Source of the DNA: Acidobacteriota bacterium
Lineage (GTDB): Bacteria; Acidobacteriota; Vicinamibacteria; Vicinamibacterales; JACQTH01
DNA length: 6,921 nt
Direction: 5' to 3'
NCBI GenBank assembly: GCA_016210935.1
Contig: JACQTH010000479.1
Coordinates: forward strand, 1-6,921
A model generated the notes under the pieces. That model worked only from the letters and a program-made list of their open reading frames with translations, was not told the DNA's origin and ran no database searches. Below, in pieces: positions 1 to 5,278 of the stretch; position 1 is the stretch's first letter; every line of letters starts with the position of its first letter. A program made the position numbers and the translations under genes.

Positions 1-19
1 ATTGAATAAAGCCTCGTGA

Positions 20-68
20 TCTCTAGCGAATCGGCGCTGGTCGGTTTGAGGCGCAGCTTCGCTAGAGA
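20..68 (-). other. Long stem-loop in the predicted 5' leader downstream of rsmG
   Basis: TCTCTAGCGAA (20-30) is perfectly complementary in inverted orientation to TTCGCTAGAGA (58-68), an 11-bp stem. Inside the 27-nt loop, 34-37 pairs with 51-54 (GCGC/GCGC) and the stem is extended by a T-G wobble at 38/50. The hairpin lies just downstream of the predicted transcription start near 75, so it would be in the 5' untranslated leader of the next gene. Neither strand has a run of T after it, so it does not look like an intrinsic terminator. Its function is unknown; it could be a leader structure or a protein-binding inverted repeat. Confidence 0.45.
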
Positions 69-82
69 CCTACGTGGAACGA

Positions 83-111
83 AGAATACGCGCGGAGCTC
101 ATCTGCGTCAA
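83..111 (-). promoter_or_regulatory. Predicted sigma70-type promoter for the off-window downstream gene (probably parA)
   Basis: On the minus strand, TTGACG (106-111; 5 of 6 matches to the -35 consensus) is followed after exactly 17 nt by TATTCT (83-88; 4 of 6 matches to the -10 consensus). Transcription would start near 74-77 and run leftward out of the window. No ORF with a usable start lies on the minus strand between here and base 1. A GAGG at 12-15 ends 9 nt before a terminal AT at 2-1, which would become ATG if the next base is G; this is inference. The element sits between rsmG and the next gene, where parA/soj is usual, so it may serve parAB. Not verified experimentally. Confidence 0.42.
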
Positions 112-200
112 TTGGCCTCGGCCAACCGGACTTGCGACTCTGGCTCTCCGCAAAAGCTCCGACGATCCCGATATCGAGTGCTGCGAGTGACCAACTCGGG

Positions 201-914
201 TTAGTGTTCCACGTGAAACACCTCGGCGCTCCGCGCCGAGTGGCTGGATGCGATGGCCGGCTGGCGCTTCCTCAAGATGAGCAACCGGCTGGACAAGGAA
301 TCCACGAGCGGAATCGCCGCTTCCACCTCAAACGGCAGGGCAGTTGGAGTCGACGCTTCCTTTCCGGCGGCTTGAAACAACAAGAGCCGACCGCCAGGCT
401 TCAAAAACGCCTGGAAGCCCGCCAGCGTTCGCGGCTCGATTCGTACTGCTCGAATCGAGACAGCATCGTGAGCCTCGTGAAGATCCGGTCGGGTCAACAA
501 CTCTTCGAACCGCGACGATTCCACTGACACATTCGACAGACCGAGGTGCCTTACAGCTTCCCTGAGGAACGCCGCCTTCCGGGTCTTTGACTCGACCAGC
601 ACCACTTCGAGACCTTCCCCGACCGCCAGCCGAAGCGGAATGGCCGGGGACCCACCACCTGAGCCAATATCAAGCAGTCGTCCGGATGAAAACGGCAGAA
701 CGCGAGCTGCGACCAATGGCTCGAGGAGCAGCCGGTCGATTGTCTCGTCCGGATTCGACTGGTAGGAAAGCGCAGTGAGATTAATCTTCTGGTTCCACAG
801 GAGCAAGAGCGCGAGGTACGTCTCCAGAGCCTCCATCAGGTCTGGCGGAACACCCAGCCCGATACGCGCCGCGCGTCTCTTCAAACGCGCCTGAAACTCC
901 CGGGACTTCAGCAT
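201..914 (-). CDS. rsmG: 16S rRNA (guanine-N7)-methyltransferase RsmG (GidB)
   Basis: RsmG is a cytosolic S-adenosylmethionine-dependent methyltransferase. It methylates N7 of the guanine equivalent to E. coli G527 in the 530 loop of 16S rRNA; loss in other bacteria gives low-level streptomycin resistance. From the ATG at 914 the protein has 237 residues. It shows the family's N-terminal WNQKINLT motif (about 40-47), the SAM-binding loop LLDIGSGGGSPAIPL (80-94), the acidic ribose-binding segment VESKTRKAAF (107-116) and the SIRAV motif (153-157). I chose ATG 914 because it matches family length and places WN about 40 residues in. An in-frame TTG at 956 would add 14 residues and overlap the mnmG stop as TTGA; neither start has a clear Shine-Dalgarno. 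The last residues, FHVEH, are encoded by the parS site, so this tail is probably not under protein-level selection. It is the last gene of the mnmE-mnmG-rsmG run. Confidence 0.95.
   Translation of the reverse strand: MLKSREFQARLKRRAARIGLGVPPDLMEALETYLALLLLWNQKINLTALSYQSNPDETIDRLLLEPLVAARVLPFSSGRLLDIGSGGGSPAIPLRLAVGEGLEVVLVESKTRKAAFLREAVRHLGLSNVSVESSRFEELLTRPDLHEAHDAVSIRAVRIEPRTLAGFQAFLKPGGRLLLFQAAGKEASTPTALPFEVEAAIPLVDSLSSRLLILRKRQPAIASSHSARSAEVFHVEH
205..220. promoter_or_regulatory. parS centromere-like site (ParB-binding)
   Basis: The 16-mer TGTTCCACGTGAAACA fits the bacterial parS consensus TGTTNCACGTGAAACA with no mismatch. It is palindromic except for one base pair, and flanking G204/C221 extend the palindrome to 18 bp. 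ParB/Spo0J dimers bind parS, load as CTP-dependent clamps and spread to form the partition complex that ParA moves. The site lies inside the last codons of rsmG (encoding the C-terminal FHVEH) and before the expected parAB locus, a typical origin-proximal position. ParB itself is not in the window, so binding is inferred from the motif. Confidence 0.88.
222..240. repeat. Perfect 8-bp inverted repeat beside parS
   Basis: CTCGGCGC (222-229), a 3-nt loop TCC (230-232) and GCGCCGAG (233-240) form a perfect GC-rich hairpin. It ends one base from the parS core and lies within the 3' end of the rsmG coding region (the ARSAE codons). On the minus-strand transcript it precedes the parS palindrome, giving two hairpins in tandem before the rsmG stop. 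No T-tract follows, so a classic intrinsic terminator is unlikely, though it may protect the 3' end or slow transcription. Confidence 0.5.
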
Positions 915-952
915 GGCCGCTGTTCGAAGCTTCGTGCATCGAACCGGAGAAA

Positions 953-2845
953 TCAAGCTTGAATGGCGGGGACCGCCGCTCCTCGCGTTGACTCCGGTGG
1001 AGACGAAGCCCTCCGATCCAGATAGACCGACAGGACCGCGACCGCCGCCGGCGTGATGCCGGGGACTCGCCCAGCCTGCCCAAGCGTCTCAGGACGGACT
1101 TCTTGCAGCCGCTGAATCGCCTCCCGAGTCAACCCCGGTATGGCGTAGTAGTCGAACGAAGGCGGTATGCGGCGTGATTCCTCCCTGGACACACGCGCGA
1201 CTTCCGCCGTCTGCCGTTGCACATAGCCCGCGTACTTGACTGCCGTTTCAACGCTCGCGACGTCCAGCTCGAAGGCGGTCTTCGAGAGATCCAGCTCGAT
1301 TTCTCGCGCCAGATCGATCAGCCGTACCTCAGGTTGTCGGAGGCAAACGCTCGCCCGCGCGCGCTGCCCGTTCGGTCCCCGGGCGGTCACGCGGTCCAGC
1401 GTTTCCAGATTCTTCTCATACCGCGCCCGGCGTGACACGAATCGCTCCCACTGCTCGTCACCAACCAACCCGGCTTCACGTCCCAGCGGCGTCAGGCGGA
1501 GATCGGCGTTATCGATGCGAAGCAGGAGGCGGTATTCCGCCCGCGACGTGAACATCCGGTACGGTTCCAGACATCCCTTTGTAATCAGGTCATCGATCAG
1601 CACGCCGATGTATGCCTGATGTCGCCCGAACTGCAGGGAAGGCCGACGGAGAATTCCAAGGGCGGCATTCAAGCCCGCCATCAGTCCCTGCGCAGCCGCT
1701 TCTTCATAACCCGATGTCCCATTCACCTGACCCGCGAGGTACAGCCCATCGACACGCTTCGCTTCCAACGTGTCTTTCAACTCCGTCGGCTGAATGAAGT
1801 CGTATTCGACCGCGTAAGCCGGCCGAATCATCTCGGCGTCTTCGAGACCAGGAAGCGCGTGGACCAGCTCGAGCTGCACATCGCGCGGAAGGCTCATCGA
1901 GAACCCGTTGACGTAGATTTCGTCCACGTCCACGCCTTCGGGCTCCAGAAAAATCTGATGACGATCCTTCTGCGGAAATCGAATGACCTTGTCTTCGAGG
2001 GAAGGACAGTAGCGCGGGCCGATTCCTTGGATTTGTCCGTTGAACAGCGGCGATTTGTCGATGTTGGCACGCACCAGATTGTGGACCCGATCCGTTGTGT
2101 GAAGCAGGAAACAGCTAATCTGCGTTCGCTCGATGCTCTCCGTCGAAAACGAAAATGGCGTGGGCGGTTCGTCTCCACGTTCCTCCGCAAAGGCGCCACG
2201 CGTCACCCCGCCCGAAAAATCAATGCTGCGCCGGTGGAGCCTGGGCGGAGTGCCAGTCTTCAGTCGGCCCCACCGAAATCCGAAGGCTTTCAGCGATTCG
2301 GCGAGCTGTTCAGATGGTGGCTCACCGACGCGACCCGCCCGAACCTGTTCCGGACCGATGTGGATCAGCCCATTCAAAAACGTTCCCGTGGTGATCACAA
2401 CCGCGCGGCACCCCAGCGTCGATCCGTCTTCCATCAGAACGCCGGCGATTCGCCCCCCTTGCGTCACCAGCGCCCCGACCTTTCCATATCGCCAATGAAT
2501 TCGCGGCTCCCGATCCAGCGACTGCCTCACCCACCGTGCGTACCGCTTCTTGTCTGCCTGGGCGCGGGGCGACCACACGGCAGGTCCGCGGCTGCGATTC
2601 AGCACCCGAAACTGAATGCCCGTCTCATCAATCGCGCGCCCCATCAGGCCGCCCAGCGCGTCGATCTCCCGGACAAGATGGCCCTTGGCCGTGCCACCAA
2701 CAGCGGGATTGCAAGGCATCAGAGCGACCGTATCCGCTGAGATTGTGCACAGGGCCACTTCGCACCCCAGCCTCGCTGCCGCAAACGCCCCCTCGCATCC
2801 GGCGTGGCCGGCCCCGATCACAACAACATCAAATGTCTCAATCAT
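953..2845 (-). CDS. mnmG: tRNA uridine-5-carboxymethylaminomethyl modification enzyme MnmG (GidA)
   Basis: MnmG is the FAD/NADH-dependent partner of MnmE. Together they add an aminomethyl or carboxymethylaminomethyl group to C5 of the wobble uridine U34 in tRNAs reading NNA/NNG codons, in the cytosol. The 630-residue product is full family length (E. coli about 629). Visible are the Rossmann FAD motif GAGHAG (11-16), the CNPAVGG loop with C45, GidA signature 1 GPRYCPSLEDK (276-286) containing the second conserved cysteine C280, and signature 2 AGQVNGTSGYEEAAAQG (371-387). The C-terminal MnmE-binding helical region is at about 565-610, with RPETLGQAGRVPGI. The ATG at 2845 overlaps the mnmE TGA as ATGA and has no recognisable Shine-Dalgarno, so translation is probably coupled to mnmE. 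The last 20 or so residues are a low-complexity tail. The stop lies 38 nt before the chosen rsmG start. Confidence 0.97.
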   Translation of the reverse strand: MIETFDVVVIGAGHAGCEGAFAAARLGCEVALCTISADTVALMPCNPAVGGTAKGHLVREIDALGGLMGRAIDETGIQFRVLNRSRGPAVWSPRAQADKKRYARWVRQSLDREPRIHWRYGKVGALVTQGGRIAGVLMEDGSTLGCRAVVITTGTFLNGLIHIGPEQVRAGRVGEPPSEQLAESLKAFGFRWGRLKTGTPPRLHRRSIDFSGGVTRGAFAEERGDEPPTPFSFSTESIERTQISCFLLHTTDRVHNLVRANIDKSPLFNGQIQGIGPRYCPSLEDKVIRFPQKDRHQIFLEPEGVDVDEIYVNGFSMSLPRDVQLELVHALPGLEDAEMIRPAYAVEYDFIQPTELKDTLEAKRVDGLYLAGQVNGTSGYEEAAAQGLMAGLNAALGILRRPSLQFGRHQAYIGVLIDDLITKGCLEPYRMFTSRAEYRLLLRIDNADLRLTPLGREAGLVGDEQWERFVSRRARYEKNLETLDRVTARGPNGQRARASVCLRQPEVRLIDLAREIELDLSKTAFELDVASVETAVKYAGYVQRQTAEVARVSREESRRIPPSFDYYAIPGLTREAIQRLQEVRPETLGQAGRVPGITPAAVAVLSVYLDRRASSPPESTRGAAVPAIQA

Positions 2846-4215
2846 TTACCGATGCAGAATCGTTCGAAGATATGGCGGAGCGTGTCCTCCGATGTGCGGT
2901 GACCGGTGATTTCTTCGAGGGCGCTTTTGGCGTCCTGAAGTTCGACCAGAATCAGCTCCTCCGCTTCAGGAATAGGTCTGTTGACCATATCCGTGCCTCG
3001 CTCGAGTGCCTCGCTCGCTCGCTCGAGCAGGGCAATGTGCCGGATGTTGCTCACGGCCACTTCGTCTCGCACGGGGTCGTGCTCCGACAGGGCCTCGGCG
3101 ACCTGACCACGGAGCGCCTCCAGATTGTGCGCCGTGTGAAGGGACACCTCAATGGCGCCGTTCCCGCATCCGAGATCCTCCAACGGCCAGGCCGCTGGCA
3201 GATCGGTCTTGTTGACGACAAGCAAGTGCGGCGCAGACGAGAGCTGAGTAAGGAGCGCGTGGTCGTCGACATCGAGCGGCCGCGATCGATCCAGCATCAG
3301 GATCGCAAAATCAGCCACACCGGCGGCGCCGCGCGCCCGCCGAACGCCTTCGCGCTCGATTTGATCGACCGTTTCACGAATCCCGGCCGTGTCGACCAGC
3401 GTCATGACCAGGCCGTTGAGATCCGCCCGCTCGGTGACCAGATCCCTCGTCGTGCCGGGCTGCGGGGTCACGATCGCCCGGTCGGCGCCGACGAGATAGT
3501 TGAACAGACTGGACTTGCCGACGTTCGGCTTCCCCACGATGGCGACGTGCCGGCCTTCTCGAATCAAGCGGCCGCGACGCCCGTCGCCCAGAAGCGCGTC
3601 GACCGACGCCCGCAGATCGCGGAGTTCACGCGACGCTTCCGCTCGATCCACGAAGTGAAATCCTTCTTCCGGGAAATCAATGGAGGCTTCCAGTCGTGCG
3701 ACCAGATCGAAAAGGCCCGCGTCGATCTGCCGAATGCGCTGCGTCAGCGTTCCGTCGAGCTGGTCGAAGGCCACGCGCGCCTGAAGAGGTGTGACCGCGT
3801 CGACCAGATCGGCCACGGCTTCTGCCTGGATCAGATCGATTCGACCGTTGAGGAACGCGCGCAGCGTGAACTCGCCCGGCTCGGCGAGGCGCGCGCCACG
3901 TGTCATGGCAAGCGACACAATCTCCCGCAGGATGACGGGGCTTCCATGGGCGCTCATCTCGACGACATCCTCGCCCGTATAGGAATGCGGGGCCGGAAAG
4001 AAGATCGCGATCACCTGATCCAGATAGGTTCGCGAACCCGAACTGTCCCGAATGACTCGTGTCAGCGTGGCGTGTCTCGGTGCGAGCGATGTTGCGACCT
4101 CGAGCATGGAACAGGCGACGCGCATCACATCCGGCCCGCTGACCCGAACCACACCAATCCCTCCGCGTCCTGGAGGCGTCGCGATCGCGACGATGGTGTC
4201 GGTTATCGAGAACAC
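2842..4215 (-). CDS. mnmE: tRNA modification GTPase MnmE (TrmE)
   Basis: MnmE is a potassium-activated GTPase that dimerises through its G domains and works with MnmG on tRNA wobble uridine U34, using a methylene-tetrahydrofolate carbon. The 457-residue protein has the folate-binding N-terminal domain (about 1-120, opening DTIVAIATPPGRGGIG) and a helical domain carrying an inserted G domain (about 220-375). G motifs: G1 GKPNVGKSS (228-236, with potassium-binding N231), G2 GTTRD (254-258), G3 DTAG (275-278), G4 NKTD (335-338) and a weak G5 at 358-360 (SLH where SAK is usual). The C-terminal CIGK (454-457) with catalytic C454 is intact. The start is GTG at 4215: an in-frame TGA at 4219-4221 excludes anything longer. 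Its stop overlaps the mnmG start by 4 nt. A 436-nt gap separates it from khpB, so it probably heads its own transcript. Confidence 0.97.
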   Translation of the reverse strand: MFSITDTIVAIATPPGRGGIGVVRVSGPDVMRVACSMLEVATSLAPRHATLTRVIRDSSGSRTYLDQVIAIFFPAPHSYTGEDVVEMSAHGSPVILREIVSLAMTRGARLAEPGEFTLRAFLNGRIDLIQAEAVADLVDAVTPLQARVAFDQLDGTLTQRIRQIDAGLFDLVARLEASIDFPEEGFHFVDRAEASRELRDLRASVDALLGDGRRGRLIREGRHVAIVGKPNVGKSSLFNYLVGADRAIVTPQPGTTRDLVTERADLNGLVMTLVDTAGIRETVDQIEREGVRRARGAAGVADFAILMLDRSRPLDVDDHALLTQLSSAPHLLVVNKTDLPAAWPLEDLGCGNGAIEVSLHTAHNLEALRGQVAEALSEHDPVRDEVAVSNIRHIALLERASEALERGTDMVNRPIPEAEELILVELQDAKSALEEITGHRTSEDTLRHIFERFCIGK

Positions 4216-4224
4216 GATTCACCA

Positions 4225-4230
4225 ATTATC
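4225..4230 (-). promoter_or_regulatory. Possible -10 element placed for leaderless mnmE transcription
   Basis: The minus strand reads GATAAT at 4230-4225, 5 of 6 matches to TATAAT, and ends 9 nt before the mnmE GTG start at 4215. A transcript started 6-9 nt downstream would begin at or within a few bases of the start codon, giving a leaderless mRNA. No convincing -35 hexamer lies 16-18 nt upstream (GATGGC at 17 nt). The competing explanation is a normal leader with GGTGA (4223-4219) as a weak ribosome-binding site only 3 nt from the start. Tentative. Confidence 0.25.
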
Positions 4231-4415
4231 CGACAATCAGCTCGGGAGCCATCTCGGCCGTCCTGGAGCAGGCGACCGGCGCCGGGCATCTGGCGTCGCG
4301 ACGCGTCGAGCCACGGCGACCAATCAACAACGATCTGAAAACGCGCGGGCGGCTGAGGGGACCCGCGAGCAGGAGCGCCGAGCGGATATCAGCTCCTTGC
4401 GCGCTTTTCACGGAG

Positions 4416-4438
4416 CGGCGTTTGCGAAGCAAACGCTG
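4416..4438. repeat. Perfect stem-loop, GCGTTTGC/GCAAACGC
   Basis: GCGTTTGC (4418-4425), loop GAA (4426-4428), GCAAACGC (4429-4436). The stem extends by a G-T wobble (4417/4437) and a C-G pair (4416/4438) to 10 bp. It lies in the khpB-mnmE gap, about 200 nt upstream of mnmE on the minus strand. Neither strand has a T-tract after it, so it is not a canonical intrinsic terminator. It may be a stable RNA structure or an operator-like palindrome. Confidence 0.45.
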
Positions 4439-4492
4439 ACGGCGCGACCCTCGCGGTTAGGCGGCCGGTAGCGGCCGTCCCGCACGTTTTCC

Positions 4493-4537
4493 GTCCTTCG
4501 GCGAGCTCAGAACGCCCTGAGCGATAGTCGAAGGGCG
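4493..4537. repeat. REP-like imperfect palindromic element
   Basis: CCTTCG (4495-4500) pairs with CGAAGG (4529-4534). Nested inside, GCTCAG (4505-4510) pairs with CTGAGC (4517-4522) around a 6-nt loop AACGCC, with an asymmetric internal loop between the two stems. From memory, elements of the general form CCTTCG-n-GCTCAG-n-CTGAGC-n-CGAAGG are dispersed intergenic repeats in many GC-rich soil bacteria. Only one copy is in this window, so the repeated nature is inferred from general knowledge, not seen here. Confidence 0.5.
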
Positions 4538-4625
4538 GCGTGGCCTCGCGTGGCGCAACCGCAAGATGCCTCGGCGCCCGCGGCCGTTGGGATAGGCGCG
4601 GCCAAGCAGGCGCGCCGATCGGAAA

Positions 4626-4645
4626 GGCTGTTCGCTTCAGCAGCC
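4626..4645 (-). terminator. Weak terminator-like hairpin after khpB
   Basis: Just downstream of the khpB stop on the minus strand, GGCTG (4645-4641) pairs with CAGCC (4630-4626) across a 10-nt loop and is followed by TTTCC. The stem is short and the T-run has only three bases. It competes with the perfect 12-bp palindrome AGCCCGCGGGCT (4642-4653) that overlaps the stop codon. This could contribute to 3'-end formation, but it is a poor intrinsic terminator. Confidence 0.2.
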
Positions 4646-4651
4646 CGCGGG

Positions 4652-5113
4652 CTATACGACTTTCTTGCTGATAATGATCTTCTTCATCGGCGGCTCGCCC
4701 ACGCTCTGGGTCGTCACGCCCGCATGCTCGGCCACCGCCATGTGCACGATGCGGCGCTCGTACGCGTTCAGCGGGCCGAGCTCCTGGTCCAGACCCGTCT
4801 GGACGGCTTTGTCGGCCAGAAACCGGGCCATCTGCCGCAGCTCGGTCTCCTTGTCGCGGCGGAACCCCATGCAGTCGATCGTGATCCGCTTCTGCGGCGG
4901 CAGCTCGTCGCGGAAGATCGTGTTGGCGATCTGTTGCAGCGCGTTGAGCGCCTCTCCTTTGCGCCGCAGAAACACCTCGCCGTCATGGCCGTCCAGATTG
5001 ACGCGCGGCCCGTCGGGGCCGTCCTCAATCGTCGCGTCCAGCGAGACGCCCATTGCCTGAATGACGTCGCTGACCAGCGACAGGATGCGAGTCGCGAGAG
5101 GCTCTTCGGCCAT
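4652..5113 (-). CDS. khpB: KhpB/Jag-type RNA-binding protein (KH-R3H)
   Basis: KhpB (Jag/EloR) is a cytosolic RNA-binding protein, typically encoded beside yidC; in Gram-positives it controls cell elongation with KhpA. The 153-residue product has a KH-like domain at about 5-85 and an R3H domain at about 88-150. The R3H part is clear: GPLNAYERRIVHMAV (113-127) contains the R-x3-H signature (R120, H124), and the terminal KKIIISKK resembles the family's basic strand. Two oddities: the N-terminal Jag_N domain of the roughly 200-residue Firmicute proteins is absent, and the KH GxxG loop (GRRG/GKRG in relatives) reads RRKG at 50-53, losing the first glycine. The ATG at 5113 has only a weak, distant AAAGG upstream. 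The stop codon lies within a 12-bp palindrome. The identification rests on R3H and synteny with yidC. Confidence 0.9.
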   Translation of the reverse strand: MAEEPLATRILSLVSDVIQAMGVSLDATIEDGPDGPRVNLDGHDGEVFLRRKGEALNALQQIANTIFRDELPPQKRITIDCMGFRRDKETELRQMARFLADKAVQTGLDQELGPLNAYERRIVHMAVAEHAGVTTQSVGEPPMKKIIISKKVV

Positions 5114-5130
5114 CGGAGCTGTCAGCCTTT

Positions 5131-5182
5131 GTAACGAAGCTTCGCCTCAAAGCAACCAGTGAAGCACGCGAAGCTTCGTTAC
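5131..5182. repeat. Perfect 15-bp inverted repeat upstream of khpB
   Basis: GTAACGAAGCTTCGC (5131-5145) and GCGAAGCTTCGTTAC (5168-5182) are exact reverse complements separated by 22 nt. Each arm also contains the self-palindrome CGAAGCTTCG, so arms can fold alone or with each other. The near arm ends 18 nt before the khpB start, so in a yidC-khpB transcript the structure would sit in the khpB translation-initiation region. There is no transposase nearby, and the size does not suggest an insertion-sequence remnant with coding content. It could be a dispersed palindromic repeat, a processing site or a regulator-binding site. Confidence 0.6.
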
Positions 5183-5194
5183 TAGTTTACGCGT

Positions 5195-5206
5195 CCGCAT
5201 ATGCGG
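5195..5206. repeat. 12-bp perfect palindrome CCGCATATGCGG
   Basis: A fully symmetric 12-bp palindrome in the middle of the yidC-khpB gap. It might be an operator-like half-site pair or part of the larger structured region. No obvious promoter hexamers flank it at proper spacing. Confidence 0.4.
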
Positions 5207-5278
5207 CCGTGCCTAAGCCGGGCTTGCACGGGAAATGTGACCGTTTTGTACACGTTCTAGCCGTGCAAGCACGGCTAG
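5207..5278. repeat. Two hairpins with interchangeable arms at the yidC 3' end
   Basis: CTAGCCGTGC (5257-5266) and GCACGGCTAG (5269-5278) form a perfect 10-bp inverted repeat with only AA between them; it overlaps the yidC stop codon at 5275-5277. A second hairpin pairs CCGTGC (5207-5212) with GCACGG (5226-5231), with AAGCC/GGCTT nested inside. In addition GCTTGCACGG (5222-5231) is the exact reverse complement of CCGTGCAAGC (5261-5270), so the hairpins can exchange partners. No T-run follows on the minus strand, so rho-independent termination is not evident. It may be a 3'-end stabiliser or a repeat-derived structure. Confidence 0.5.

Larger units (their letters stand above)
4216..4651. other. 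Non-coding gap between khpB and mnmE
   Basis: This 436-nt stretch has no convincing gene. Its ORFs are short, use poor starts, or are the ends of frames antisense to mnmE, and none translates to a recognisable product. It holds several palindromes: CCGGCGCCGG (4276-4285), GCGTCGCGACGC (4293-4304), a perfect hairpin at 4418-4436, CGGCCG-GTAG-CGGCCG (4462-4477), a REP-like element (4493-4537), and AGCCCGCGGGCT over the khpB stop (4642-4653). The 3' part probably contains the mnmE promoter. In such GC-rich DNA some of the short palindromes may be chance. Confidence 0.6.

Noticed and set aside
16..204. 62-codon plus-strand ORF beyond rsmG
   Set aside because: No homology that I recognise, no ribosome-binding site, and the stretch is better explained as promoter, leader hairpin and parS region.
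1619..2740. 373-codon open frame on the plus strand
   Set aside because: Antisense to mnmG, whose motifs are all intact; the translation shows no recognisable domain.
3897..3902. CACGTG core, possible second parS
   Set aside because: The flanks (GCC upstream, TCA downstream) do not match the parS half-sites and the hexamer lies within mnmE coding sequence.
2536..4338. 600-codon open frame on the plus strand
   Set aside because: It lies antisense over the intact mnmE gene, its translation is Arg/Gln/Asp-rich with no family resemblance, and long antisense frames are expected in GC-rich coding DNA.
4226..4432. 68-codon minus-strand ORF in the khpB-mnmE gap
   Set aside because: It needs a TTG start, has no Shine-Dalgarno, is Arg-rich, and runs through the palindromes of the gap.
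4550..5134. 194-codon open frame on the plus strand
   Set aside because: It covers khpB in antisense; the minus-strand product has a clear R3H domain and the plus-strand one has nothing recognisable.
5257..5278. Intrinsic terminator of yidC
   Set aside because: The stem is strong, but the minus strand continues AACGTGTAC with no T-run, so I kept it only as a structured repeat.
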